A stretch of 64,000 bases of DNA from Flavobacteriaceae bacterium UBA4022 (lineage in GTDB: Bacteria > Bacteroidota > Bacteroidia > Flavobacteriales > Flavobacteriaceae): positions 5,528 through 69,527 of the forward strand of contig DGAU01000003.1 in the NCBI GenBank assembly GCA_002384055.1, in the 5' to 3' direction. Below the pieces are notes generated by a model. The model ran no database searches and was not told the origin of the DNA. It saw only the letters and a program-made list of their open reading frames with translations. Shown here piece after piece: positions 11,401 through 19,675 of the stretch; the stretch's first letter is position 1; every line of letters begins with the position of its first letter. The position numbers were made by a program, and so were the translations under genes.

Positions 11401-11773
11401 TAGTTCAGAATCCGTCATCGCGATAAACAATGGAAACATGAATTTTACCGTGAGGCCTCTACCCATGCGCAGTCAGCTCTCTTGCGTGTGTGGGATCGCA
11501 TGTGTTGATATCAATAACGATGGGGCGGTGGATATCATCGCTGGTGGAAATAATCATGCATTTCGCCCGCAATTCTCAAGACTGGATGCCGACTTTGGGA
11601 GTGTGCTGCTCAATGATGGCGCCATGAATTTTGACTGGAAAAACTATGAAGAAAGCGGCTTTTTTATCAAAGACGAAATCAAGCACATTAGCCCCATAAA
11701 AGATGCCCAAGGACGCACTTATATTTTTGTTGCCATAAACGATCAAAAACCACAAATTTTTGCCTTACAATAG
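8444..11773 (+). CDS. FG-GAP/VCBS repeat lipoprotein with ASPIC/UnbV domain (copy 2)
   Basis: Paralogue of the preceding gene (1,109 residues). Its ATG overlaps the upstream stop in an ATGA arrangement, so translation is probably coupled. Lipobox LIGC (Cys19). It shows the same order of calcium-loop repeats (DINNDGLSDV, DYDKDGDLDA, DLDNDGDLDL, DMDGDGDLDF, DINNDGAVDI) and a central ASPIC/UnbV domain (about 520-600: AIGTSVR, SRGFQSS, LWPDNST). The sequence between repeats differs markedly from copy 1, so the duplication is old and the three proteins may recognise different ligands or form a hetero-complex. Function beyond calcium-dependent propeller folding is unknown. Confidence 0.92.
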   Translation: MKHYISRLLLLTLLLLIGCQTPEPKQDQGPKRFSLVASEQSNITFSNRVENQKDFNIFKYRNFYNGGGVAIGDINNDGLSDVYLTANMGPNKLYLNKGNMVFEDISESAGIEGNKPWSTGVLMVDVNQDGLLDIYVSNAGNMDGENHNNDLYINNGDLTFSEQAKAFNLAETGFSTHASFFDYDKDGDLDAYILNNSNIPVSSLGFAHQRDVRAQDWNVPKMFRGVGDMLLRNDNGVYTEVSEEAGIYGSLIGFGLGVMVSDINQDTYPDIYVSNDFYERDYLYINNQDGTFTEDIKRWTSHLCLSAMGVDMADINNDGLADIFITDMLPEEDQRVKSVMEFEGYNVFKLKQSKDFFQQYIQNTLQLNNGNGSFSEIAYFSGVSATDWSWSGLIFDMDNDGFRDIYVTNGINHDLTDLDFVNFFANEIIQDMALTGKKEAIDSIINKMPVHPLPNYAFHNQKDLTFDNRSEDWGLAVPSLSNGAAYGDLDNDGDLDLVVNNVNMQAFLYENHTNEMDDHHYIKLYFEGQKENHFAIGTSVRLYMKDSELFQELMPSRGFQSSMEYAMTIGLGAHTEIDSIHVLWPDNSTTQLVSVPVNQSLYLKQADATKASKPFQAKKTKEPLLKALESSEFLAHNENPYNDFDYEGLLGKMISQEGPCVAVGDVNGDGNEDVFLGGAKNQPGQLMLHQGKGKLSTTTQPELASDQAFEDTAAAFFDADQDGDLDLIVGSGGNQVDEAQRTSLRLYLNDGRGQFVKGTPINISNIYNISAIAPEDVDLDGDIDLVATARSIVGVYGMNPQHFFLENDGQGGWIDHSRTKAQVLANSGMITDAQWIDLDQKRTLVVVSDWGTPAFYRFVADQFVAVKSTLDHFSGWWNTITPADMDGDGDLDFVIGNQGSNLHYKPQPGQPMKLWVNDFDNNGTYEQIITQQLGGKDMPIHQKSEMTTQMVSLKKQNLKASEYAKKSMPELFAPSVLKNTTVREASSSESVIAINNGNMNFTVRPLPMRSQLSCVCGIACVDINNDGAVDIIAGGNNHAFRPQFSRLDADFGSVLLNDGAMNFDWKNYEESGFFIKDEIKHISPIKDAQGRTYIFVAINDQKPQIFALQ

Positions 11774-14700
11774 CCCCATCATACGTGTCGGGCTTACATG
11801 CCTGAGCTTGCTTATTTTTGCTTGTCAAAAACCAGTTGAGGCGCTTTTTGTGATGCCCAGACCTGCCGATAGCGGTCTGGTTTTTAGCAATGACCTGCAC
11901 CCTACGGACTCATTAAACATCTTAGACTATTTATACTTTTATAATGGCGGAGGTATCGCCGTTGGAGATCTCAACAATGACGGATGGCCAGATATTTATG
12001 CCACCGCTAATCAAGGTCCCAACGCCGTTTACCTCAATCAAGGGGATTTGACCTTTACTGATGTCACTAAATCTGCAGGACTTGTCGGGCAAAGCAGTTG
12101 GCAAACCGGCTGTTTGCTTTTCGATGCTAATAACGATGGCTGGTTAGATATTTATGTCAGTGCCGTGGTCGGACTTAATGGCTTTACCGGCCATAACGAG
12201 TTATACATCAACAACCATGATATGACCTTTACGGAGGCTTCTGCAGCCTATGGATTGGATTTACAAGACTATGGCACCATGTCTGCGGCCCTAGACTACG
12301 ATCTGGATGGCGACTTGGATCTCTATATCCTGAATCATGCCATCCACACACAAGAATCCTTTGGCCGGTCAGAAATACGACAGAAAAGACACCCCAAAAC
12401 GGGCGATCGCCTCATGCGCAATGATGGCGGGGTCTTCACCGACGTGAGTGAACAGGCCGGTATTTATGGTGGGGTCAATGCCTATGGCCTAGGAATCAGC
12501 GTGGCAGATTTTAATCAAGATGGCGCACCAGATCTCTACATCGGTAATGATTTTCATGAGGATGATTACTTCTATATCAACAACCAAGATGGCACCTTTA
12601 CCGAGTCCTTGAAGGACTATTTTAGCCACACCTCTCGCTTTTCTATGGGTAATGATGCAGCAGACATCAACAATGATGGATGGCCCGACCTCATCTCTTT
12701 GGACATGTTGCCCCAAGAAGAATCCGTGATCAAATCTAGTGAAGGCGACGACCCCGTTCAAACCCTCAAAATGCGCACCGAGCAATACGGTTATCATTAC
12801 CAATACAGCCGCAATATGCTTTTTGTGAGTCAACCAGGTTTTCCTTATTTGGAAACCGCTCTGTACAGTGATGTCGCCGCTACTGATTGGAGCTGGAGTG
12901 CCTTATTTGGCGACTACGACCTTGACGGGCAACAGGATCTGTTCATCTCCAATGGCATCATGCGCCGACCAAACAATTTGGATTATATCAAATTCATTTC
13001 CAATCAAGAAATTCAGCGGCAGCTCAACGATTCGCGCTTGGTCGACCAGCAAGCCATTGAAATGATGCCTTCGGGGGCCGCGATTAATTACTTTTTTAGA
13101 GGCAACGCGAACCTAAAGTTTAGTGATATGAGCCAAAAATGGGTTCAGGGGGTTCCTTCCATTTCGGGTGCTAGTGCCGTTGCCGATTTCGATCAAGATG
13201 GTGATCTGGATTTGGTGACAAACAACACCAACGCACCTCTGGGGCTCTATGTCAATCAAAGTACTGAAACCACTGGACATTATGGGCTATCTATCGCTTT
13301 ACGGTATTTGGGAAAAAACCCATTTGGAATTGGCACTAAAGCCTATGCATACCTAGATGGCAAAAGACAATACAGAGAACTCAATCCCACACGAGGGTTT
13401 CAGGCCAGTTCCGAACCCCTACTTCATTTTGGACTCGGACCCAAGGCACAACTAGATTCTCTTAAACTCATTTGGCCCAACGGGATGCGTCAGACCATGA
13501 TTACGCCCCAAGGGAACCAGGTTTTGACCGTACAATACCAGCCAAATGACACCCAAAACCTTAATCTTCCAAAAGAAGAATTACCGACTATGTTTGCCAA
13601 AGTAAGCGACAACTTAGGCATTGATTTCGTACATAAAGAAGATGCCCATACCGACTTTAATAGTCAAAAATTGATTCCCTATGAGGTTTCTGATCGGGGA
13701 CCAGCAGTCGCCTTGGCCGATTTTAATCAAGACGGACGCACCGATATTTTTGTGGGCAACAGTAAATACCATCGTTCTGCCTTATACCTCCAAGAGCCAT
13801 CGGGATTCACCAAATCAGAACCATTGGCGGCCCTTCAAGATTCCATCAGCGAATATGTCACCGCTGTGGTACAGACCATTGGTGGGGTTCCTTCACTGCT
13901 TTTGGGGGCAGGCGGCAGTGCAGTAGCACCATCTGCTGCTGTGTTTTCCAACAATATCCTCCCGCTTAATGGGCTTTCTTACAAACCCGCAACTTTACCC
14001 GGAGCTTTGGCCAATACTAGTGTCCTTCGGGCCCACGACAACCTTACTTTTATCGGCAACCATACCGTGCCAAATGACTTTGGGGCTGCTCCCGATAGCT
14101 ACATCCTCAAAGACGGTGCAATTTATCAAACCTTGGAGGGGTTGGGCATGGTGACCGATGCACAATGGGTCGATTTGAATCAAGATGAATTGATGGATCT
14201 CGTAATTGTGGGCGAATGGATGGCGCCGCACTTTTTGGAACAAACCCGAGATGGATTTCGCGCCATAGCGCCTTTTAACGAACCCCTGAGCGGACTTTGG
14301 CAAAGTGTTTTGCCTTTTGACATCGATCAGGATGGCGATGAAGATCTTTTATTAGGCAACTGGGGGCTCAATAGCAAGTTTAAAGCCAGTCCCGAAGCAC
14401 CCATGCAGCTATTCCATCAAGATTTTGATCAAAATGGCAGCACGGAGACCATCATTGCCATAGAAAAAAACGGCCAATACTATCCCCTTTTGGGACTTGA
14501 TGATTTGGCCAGTCAAATGGTCTTCTTGCGCAAAGCTTATACCCAATATGCAGATTTTGCAGGACAGCCCTTGGACGCTATATTTGGCTCTAGACTGGAA
14601 CAAAGCCACCGACTTCAAGTCGATGTGCTGGCCAGTGGCTATCTCAAAAACACAGCCGGACAATATCATTTCGTGCCCTTTGATCCCATCGCTCAATGGG

Positions 14701-14984
14701 CTCCAATTATGGATTTTGTCTCTTTTGACTTTGACCGAGACGGCATAAACGAGGTCTTGGCTGGTGGCAATTATTTTGGTGTTATCCCCTTTCACGGGCG
14801 CTATGATGCATTCCCTGGGGTGCTTATCGACAGTGATGGCACCTATACCCAAGCCAGTAAGCTCGGCCTAAATATGACCCAAAAATCCATCCGGCATATG
14901 GCCGTTTTGACTTACAACAAACTACCTTACCTAATTCTATTTTATAATGATGAAAAAACTGAAGTCTACCGTATCAATCAATAG
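11760..14984 (+). CDS. FG-GAP/VCBS repeat lipoprotein with ASPIC/UnbV domain (copy 3), TTG start
   Basis: Third paralogue (1,074 residues). No ATG or GTG lies near the right place; the TTG at 11760 gives a proper lipoprotein signal with lipobox IFAC (Cys22) and overlaps the previous gene by 14 bases, so I accept TTG. FG-GAP repeats (DLNNDGWPDI, DYDLDGDLDL, DFNQDGRTDI, DIDQDGDEDL, DFDRDGINEV) flank an ASPIC/UnbV domain (about 507-580: GIGTKAYAY, TRGFQAS, HFGLG, WPNGMRQ). The weak start codon and overlap suggest translational coupling and lower expression than copies 1 and 2. Ligand unknown. Confidence 0.9.
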   Translation: MPYNSPIIRVGLTCLSLLIFACQKPVEALFVMPRPADSGLVFSNDLHPTDSLNILDYLYFYNGGGIAVGDLNNDGWPDIYATANQGPNAVYLNQGDLTFTDVTKSAGLVGQSSWQTGCLLFDANNDGWLDIYVSAVVGLNGFTGHNELYINNHDMTFTEASAAYGLDLQDYGTMSAALDYDLDGDLDLYILNHAIHTQESFGRSEIRQKRHPKTGDRLMRNDGGVFTDVSEQAGIYGGVNAYGLGISVADFNQDGAPDLYIGNDFHEDDYFYINNQDGTFTESLKDYFSHTSRFSMGNDAADINNDGWPDLISLDMLPQEESVIKSSEGDDPVQTLKMRTEQYGYHYQYSRNMLFVSQPGFPYLETALYSDVAATDWSWSALFGDYDLDGQQDLFISNGIMRRPNNLDYIKFISNQEIQRQLNDSRLVDQQAIEMMPSGAAINYFFRGNANLKFSDMSQKWVQGVPSISGASAVADFDQDGDLDLVTNNTNAPLGLYVNQSTETTGHYGLSIALRYLGKNPFGIGTKAYAYLDGKRQYRELNPTRGFQASSEPLLHFGLGPKAQLDSLKLIWPNGMRQTMITPQGNQVLTVQYQPNDTQNLNLPKEELPTMFAKVSDNLGIDFVHKEDAHTDFNSQKLIPYEVSDRGPAVALADFNQDGRTDIFVGNSKYHRSALYLQEPSGFTKSEPLAALQDSISEYVTAVVQTIGGVPSLLLGAGGSAVAPSAAVFSNNILPLNGLSYKPATLPGALANTSVLRAHDNLTFIGNHTVPNDFGAAPDSYILKDGAIYQTLEGLGMVTDAQWVDLNQDELMDLVIVGEWMAPHFLEQTRDGFRAIAPFNEPLSGLWQSVLPFDIDQDGDEDLLLGNWGLNSKFKASPEAPMQLFHQDFDQNGSTETIIAIEKNGQYYPLLGLDDLASQMVFLRKAYTQYADFAGQPLDAIFGSRLEQSHRLQVDVLASGYLKNTAGQYHFVPFDPIAQWAPIMDFVSFDFDRDGINEVLAGGNYFGVIPFHGRYDAFPGVLIDSDGTYTQASKLGLNMTQKSIRHMAVLTYNKLPYLILFYNDEKTEVYRINQ

Positions 14985-16299
14985 CCTTGCCCTATTGAGT
15001 CTTTTGGCACTCACCCTGCATTCGTGCAAAGAACCACAATGGATCGTTGTCTCGCCGCAAGATTATCAAAATGGCGTAGACCATATCACGGCGATCATGG
15101 TTCATGATATTTTTTCGCCTCCCGTAGCGAGCCGTATTTATGCCTACCCCAATATTGCCGCCCACGAAATACTGGCACAGCAAGACAGCAGCCTCGGTTC
15201 CCTATCTAAGTCAATAAAGCATCTTCCTCCGTTACCAAAAAGCCAAGACCCAGCGATTAATTATCCGCTCGCAGCCCTAATCGCCCATATGGATATCAGC
15301 AAAGCCTTGGTTTTTTCAGAAGAACGTGTTGAGACCTACCGAGACAGTCTTTATGCCCTCTGGAGCCATCAAAACAAGTCCAGTTTTAATGCCTCAAAAT
15401 CTTATGGATTGGCTGTAGCCCAGCATATCAAAGATTGGATGAATCAAGACAATTATAGCGCGACACGGACCATGCCAAAGTTTACCGTCATTACGGAGGA
15501 TCCCGCACGTTGGCAACCAACACCTCCGGCCTATATGGATGGAATTGAGCCGCATTGGAACAAAATACGACCCATGATTATGGATTCGGCAAATCAATTC
15601 AAACCCATACCGCCACCAACTTTCTCTATGGACCCCAAAAGTGACTTTTATAAAGAGCTGATGGATGTTTACCAAACCAGCAAACGCATCGAGGCCATTG
15701 GCGACAGCTCTGATGAAATAAAAATGGCTCAATTTTGGGATTGTAATCCTTATGTCTCTGTGACCCGAGGACACCTGATGTTTGCGACCAAAAAAATCAC
15801 CCCTGGAGCCCACTGGATTGGGATTACCAAGATTGCTGCCAACCAAGCTCAATTGGATTTTAACCAGACCGTATCGGCGTATACCAAAACATCCTTAGCT
15901 ATATTTGACGCCTTCATCAGCTGCTGGGACGAAAAATACCGCAGCAATCTCATCCGCCCCGAAACTGTAATCAACCAATACATCGACGAGAGTTGGAAGC
16001 CCGTGCTCCAGACCCCGCCTTTTCCTGAATACAGCAGTGGACATTCGGTGGTTTCTGGGGCCTCAGCGCAAATATTGACTGATATATTCGGTCCTAATTT
16101 TAGTTTTGATGACACAACGGAAGTTCCCTTTGGCCTTCCTGTTCGCCATTTCGATTCCTTTGAGCAAGCCGCTCAGGAAGCCGCAATCTCTAGAATGTAT
16201 GGTGGAATTCATTACAAAAAAGCCATAGTAGAAGGCCTTAAACAAGGCATTTCTGTGGGGCAACTCGTCCGTGATCAACTAAACACAAATCATGAATAA
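14947..16299 (+). CDS. Vanadium-dependent haloperoxidase / PAP2-type phosphatase lipoprotein
   Basis: Lipoprotein (450 residues; lipobox LHSC) of the vanadium haloperoxidase and acid phosphatase superfamily. The full anion-binding site is present: K330-x6-R337-P338, S364-G365-H366, and S415-R416 with H422 six residues after R416. The last motif deviates from SRx5Hx3D: Ala replaces the final Asp. These residues bind vanadate in haloperoxidases or phosphate in PAP2 phosphatases; sequence alone does not decide between halide oxidation and phosphate hydrolysis. The gene starts at tandem ATGs inside the end of copy 3 (38-base overlap). This enzyme class recurs beside SusC/SusD and UnbV lipoproteins in Bacteroidota, pointing to a shared extracytoplasmic role. 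Confidence 0.88.
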   Translation: MMKKLKSTVSINSLALLSLLALTLHSCKEPQWIVVSPQDYQNGVDHITAIMVHDIFSPPVASRIYAYPNIAAHEILAQQDSSLGSLSKSIKHLPPLPKSQDPAINYPLAALIAHMDISKALVFSEERVETYRDSLYALWSHQNKSSFNASKSYGLAVAQHIKDWMNQDNYSATRTMPKFTVITEDPARWQPTPPAYMDGIEPHWNKIRPMIMDSANQFKPIPPPTFSMDPKSDFYKELMDVYQTSKRIEAIGDSSDEIKMAQFWDCNPYVSVTRGHLMFATKKITPGAHWIGITKIAANQAQLDFNQTVSAYTKTSLAIFDAFISCWDEKYRSNLIRPETVINQYIDESWKPVLQTPPFPEYSSGHSVVSGASAQILTDIFGPNFSFDDTTEVPFGLPVRHFDSFEQAAQEAAISRMYGGIHYKKAIVEGLKQGISVGQLVRDQLNTNHE

Positions 16300-17206
16300 A
16301 AATCATCTATATAGATGGCTGCTTACTGCGGCTCTAATTACTGGCGGTCTTTGGTACTTTATTGGTCAAGACCATCATTATCAAATCACTTTCAAAACCA
16401 AACAACCCCCAGGAGTCGTTTTTGATCACGTGCGTGCCTGGCCCATTTTTGGCAAGGCCCAGGGGCTCCAAGTCACTAATAAAGACATGAAAGCCTTTTC
16501 GGCTTTAACACAAGAGCTGCTGGTCAATGACTCCATAATAAAAATCAATTGGCAATTCAAGCGCCTCAATGATAGTGTGACCAAAGTCACGAGTTATTAC
16601 GAAGATGTCGCCCATCCCCTAAAGCAAAAATTTCTAGCACCTTTCGGGCGTAATGATTTTGTAAAGCGGGCACTCAACAGTACCTCGAGCGTTGCGCAAC
16701 AATTGATCAAAAAGAGCGAGAACTTTCGTGTTCAAAGCATTTCTGACACCATTTTACCCGAAAAATTTTGTGCCTATGTTCCGGTTACGGTCAGAAGTGC
16801 ACAAAAAGCCCAGGGCATGATGGCCCAAATTGCTACAGTCATGGATTATATCAACACCCATGAACTCCCCTTGAAGGGAGATCCCTTCATTACAGTCACG
16901 CACTGGGACCAACAAAATCAAGTTCTACAATTTGACTTTTGTTTCCCCATTGATCCATCAGAAAACTATCCACAAGACCCCAACGTGCTTTTTAAGAAGG
17001 TTCCGTCTCAGAAATACCTCATGACGACCTTCAAGGGTAACTATAGAATTTCGCAACAAGGATGGTTCTATCTTTTGGATTACGCCCAAAATCATGATCT
17101 TGAATTAGCGCCCTATCCGACAGAAGTTTACCTTAACGATCCTCATTCGGGCGGTGAAAGTCTTGATTGGTCTTCTCTTATTTTGTTCCCTATAATGACC
17201 CCTTAA
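16292..17206 (+). CDS. Membrane-anchored SRPBCC plus GyrI-like effector-binding protein
   Basis: Single-pass protein (304 residues) with an N-terminal hydrophobic segment (about 7-24, LLTAALITGGLWYFIG), an SRPBCC/START-like region (about 30-150) and a C-terminal GyrI-like, AraC-effector-binding fold (about 155-304). Both folds bind small hydrophobic or amphipathic ligands; there is no DNA-binding domain, so it is not itself a transcription factor. It overlaps the haloperoxidase gene by 8 bases and ends the operon. The anchoring suggests a ligand sensor or carrier at the cytoplasmic membrane or in the periplasm. Role not established. Confidence 0.75.
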   Translation: MNKNHLYRWLLTAALITGGLWYFIGQDHHYQITFKTKQPPGVVFDHVRAWPIFGKAQGLQVTNKDMKAFSALTQELLVNDSIIKINWQFKRLNDSVTKVTSYYEDVAHPLKQKFLAPFGRNDFVKRALNSTSSVAQQLIKKSENFRVQSISDTILPEKFCAYVPVTVRSAQKAQGMMAQIATVMDYINTHELPLKGDPFITVTHWDQQNQVLQFDFCFPIDPSENYPQDPNVLFKKVPSQKYLMTTFKGNYRISQQGWFYLLDYAQNHDLELAPYPTEVYLNDPHSGGESLDWSSLILFPIMTP

Positions 17207-17256
17207 CTTAGTTCCAGCCGTATTTTGATGCCTCCCTTGGGATTAAAATATTGTTT

Positions 17257-17270
17257 CGAAAACGATTTCG
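17257..17270. promoter_or_regulatory. LacI-family operator-like palindrome
   Basis: CGAAAACGATTTCG matches the LacI/GalR-family half-site arrangement CGnAAnCGnTTnCG exactly, with the central CG dyad. It lies 120 bases before the SLC45-type sugar permease gene, where a sugar-responsive repressor would act. No lacI-type gene is in the window. A weak -33/-7 candidate follows at 17320-17349. Confidence 0.55.
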
Positions 17271-17389
17271 GTATGGCTCAGCCCTATTGAAATTCAAAAA
17301 TTGAGCTTTTTAGGGAATTTTTGCGGATATTAACTCAATGGTATTTATCAAAAGTAAAAGCCAGGCAACAACCGACCAAAAATTAAATT

Positions 17390-18688
17390 ATGACTACAAA
17401 ACCACGACTATCCTTTTGGGATATCTGGAATATGAATGTCGGATTCTTAGGGATCCAATTCAGTTTTGGATTACAGCAAACTGCCATTAACCCAATTTTT
17501 TCATTCCTGGGTGCTTTACCCGAAGACCTTCCTTTGCTCAACCTTGCTGGACCGGTTACCGGATTAATTGTACAGCCCATTATTGGTGCCATGTCGGACA
17601 AAACATGGTCACCACGTTGGGGCCGCAGAAAACCTTATTTCCTCATTGGGGCGCTCATAGGCAGCTTGTGTTTGTTTGCCTTTCCTTATAGCCCCAGTCT
17701 TTGGTTTGCGGTAGGGCTTTTATGGATCTTAGATGTCGGAAACAATATGGCAATGGAGCCTTATCGCGCATTTGTCGGAGATAAAGTTCCCGAAAAGCAA
17801 CTCAATTTTGGTTACCAAATGCAGAGTTTATTCGTAGGCGCTGGAATTGTTTTGGCCAATGCTTCCATCTTTTTATTCCAAGATTGGTTTGGCGCAGGCG
17901 CCATTGAAGGTGAAATCACCAGTATTCCAAAGTGGCTTTATTATTCCTTCTTCCTTGGGGCTTTTCTGTCTGTGGCCACCATTTTATGGTCCGTGCTCAA
18001 GACACCCGAAATACCGCCGACGGACCAAGAACGTGCCGTGATGAACGAAAATCGTGCGTTGCCTTTTGCTGGGCGTGTCAAGGCACCCTTTACCGAAATC
18101 GCCCGTGCCGTAAAGGACATGCCTAAATTTATGTGGAAGCTCTCGGGCGTTTACTTATTCCAATGGTATGCCTTGTTTATTTATTGGCAATACATTACGC
18201 CTTTGATCCAAGAAACCATGGGTTATAATGGCTCTGAAGCACTAAGTCAGGCAGCGAAAATGAGCACCACTTATAATATTTCGACCATTGTGGTTGCGCT
18301 CTTACTGGTGCCCATATCGATCAAATTCGGCGGGAAAAAGACCTATGCCTTCAGTCTTTTAGGCACCGGTATCGCCTTGTTAGCTATCCCTTATATCACA
18401 GATCCTATCACTATTTTATTTCCGATGATTCTCTTTGGTGTCGGCTGGGCGGCTATGATGGGCATCCCTTACAGTATGGTATCCAAAATTGTTCCGCAAG
18501 AACGTCGGGGTGTTTATATGGGCATACTCAATATGATGATTGTGATTCCTATGGGAATCGAAACCATCACCTTTGGTCCGATCATGAAACATCTGTTGGG
18601 CGGAAGTGCGGTTAACGCTATTTTATTTGGCGGGGTCTTTTTTATCATTTCAGCGGTGCTGGCCCTCAGACTCAATACCCAGAAATAA
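17390..18688 (+). CDS. SLC45-type MFS sugar transporter
   Basis: Twelve-helix major facilitator (432 residues) resembling SLC45/plant sucrose transporter-like permeases: early QQTAINP segment, GPVTGLIVQPIIGAMSD loop and the diagnostic R-W-G-R-R-K-P motif (residues 76-82). Members move sugars (sucrose, maltose, glucose) by proton symport across the inner membrane. It heads a three-gene unit with a PfkB kinase (41 bases downstream) and a sodium symporter, so the imported sugar is probably phosphorylated directly. The LacI-type operator upstream fits sugar induction. The exact sugar is not determinable from the sequence. Confidence 0.85.
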   Translation: MTTKPRLSFWDIWNMNVGFLGIQFSFGLQQTAINPIFSFLGALPEDLPLLNLAGPVTGLIVQPIIGAMSDKTWSPRWGRRKPYFLIGALIGSLCLFAFPYSPSLWFAVGLLWILDVGNNMAMEPYRAFVGDKVPEKQLNFGYQMQSLFVGAGIVLANASIFLFQDWFGAGAIEGEITSIPKWLYYSFFLGAFLSVATILWSVLKTPEIPPTDQERAVMNENRALPFAGRVKAPFTEIARAVKDMPKFMWKLSGVYLFQWYALFIYWQYITPLIQETMGYNGSEALSQAAKMSTTYNISTIVVALLLVPISIKFGGKKTYAFSLLGTGIALLAIPYITDPITILFPMILFGVGWAAMMGIPYSMVSKIVPQERRGVYMGILNMMIVIPMGIETITFGPIMKHLLGGSAVNAILFGGVFFIISAVLALRLNTQK

Positions 18689-18729
18689 TTGGAACAAAAT
18701 CTTTATAAAAGCATCTATTAGCAGCGCAT

Positions 18730-19665
18730 ATGACCAAAGATATCGACATCCTTTGTGCTGGGGAAACCCTTATTGATTTTATTGGAACCCAAACCGAGGC
18801 ACCCCTCAGCGAAACTAAAGATTACCACCGTTACCTTGGAGGCTCACCAACCAATGTAGCCATGAATATGGCCCGATTGGGAGCCTCGGTAGAAATGGTG
18901 GCCACCGTGGGGGATGATGGTTTTGGTCAGTATATAGTTGGGCGCTTGGAAGAAGCGGGGGTAGGTCAAAGGCATCTAAAAACCTGCAAGCATTTACCCA
19001 GTACAACTATTTTTATCAACCAAACCGAACACACGCCAGAATTTATTGCCTATCGCGGGGCCGATGCGGAAATTACCGAAGACCAATTCCCAGATAAGCT
19101 TCTAGAACGGGTAAAAATTTTTCACACCACTTGTTTTGCCTTAAGCCGACAACCCGCCAGAGACACCATTGTCAAAAAAGCTAAAAAAGCGTCGGAGCTC
19201 GGCGCATTATTAAGTATCGACGTCAATTTTTCCGAAAAAATATGGCCCGATAAGAAGGGTGCCCAAGACACTTTGGCCGAATATTGTAAGTACGGTGCGC
19301 TGGTCAAAATCAGTCAGGACGATGTGGATCGATTATTAGGTCCGGGGATTAGTCATGAAGCGGTATTTTCCTATCTTCATGGGCTAGGAGCATCCAAAAT
19401 CTGCTTTACGCTAGGCAAAGATGGCGCCAAGTTGAGTCAGATGGGCGCTACCGTGCTCGAGGTTTCGGCCTTTGAAGTGGAAAAAATCATGGATGCCACA
19501 GGAGCTGGCGATGCCTTTTGGAGTGGATTTCTGTTTGCTTATCTCAAGGATAAATCGCCTCAAAAATGCTTAGAATCTGCCCTAAAAATGGCGGCCATTA
19601 AATTGCAAAATGTAGGGCGTATCCCTGATTACGCACATGTTATTGCTGATATTATGAACCAATAA
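18730..19665 (+). CDS. PfkB-family carbohydrate kinase (fructokinase-like)
   Basis: Ribokinase/PfkB-family sugar kinase (311 residues). The N-terminal GGSPTNVAMNMARLG is the substrate/lid signature and D-A-T-G-A-G-D at 255-261 is the anion hole with catalytic Asp261. The sequence resembles fructokinases and 2-keto-3-deoxygluconate kinases. It lies between a sugar permease and a sodium:solute symporter, consistent with ATP-dependent phosphorylation of an incoming hexose, most simply fructose. KDG kinase activity remains possible. Confidence 0.85.
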   Translation: MTKDIDILCAGETLIDFIGTQTEAPLSETKDYHRYLGGSPTNVAMNMARLGASVEMVATVGDDGFGQYIVGRLEEAGVGQRHLKTCKHLPSTTIFINQTEHTPEFIAYRGADAEITEDQFPDKLLERVKIFHTTCFALSRQPARDTIVKKAKKASELGALLSIDVNFSEKIWPDKKGAQDTLAEYCKYGALVKISQDDVDRLLGPGISHEAVFSYLHGLGASKICFTLGKDGAKLSQMGATVLEVSAFEVEKIMDATGAGDAFWSGFLFAYLKDKSPQKCLESALKMAAIKLQNVGRIPDYAHVIADIMNQ

Positions 19666-19675
19666 AATTAATGCT

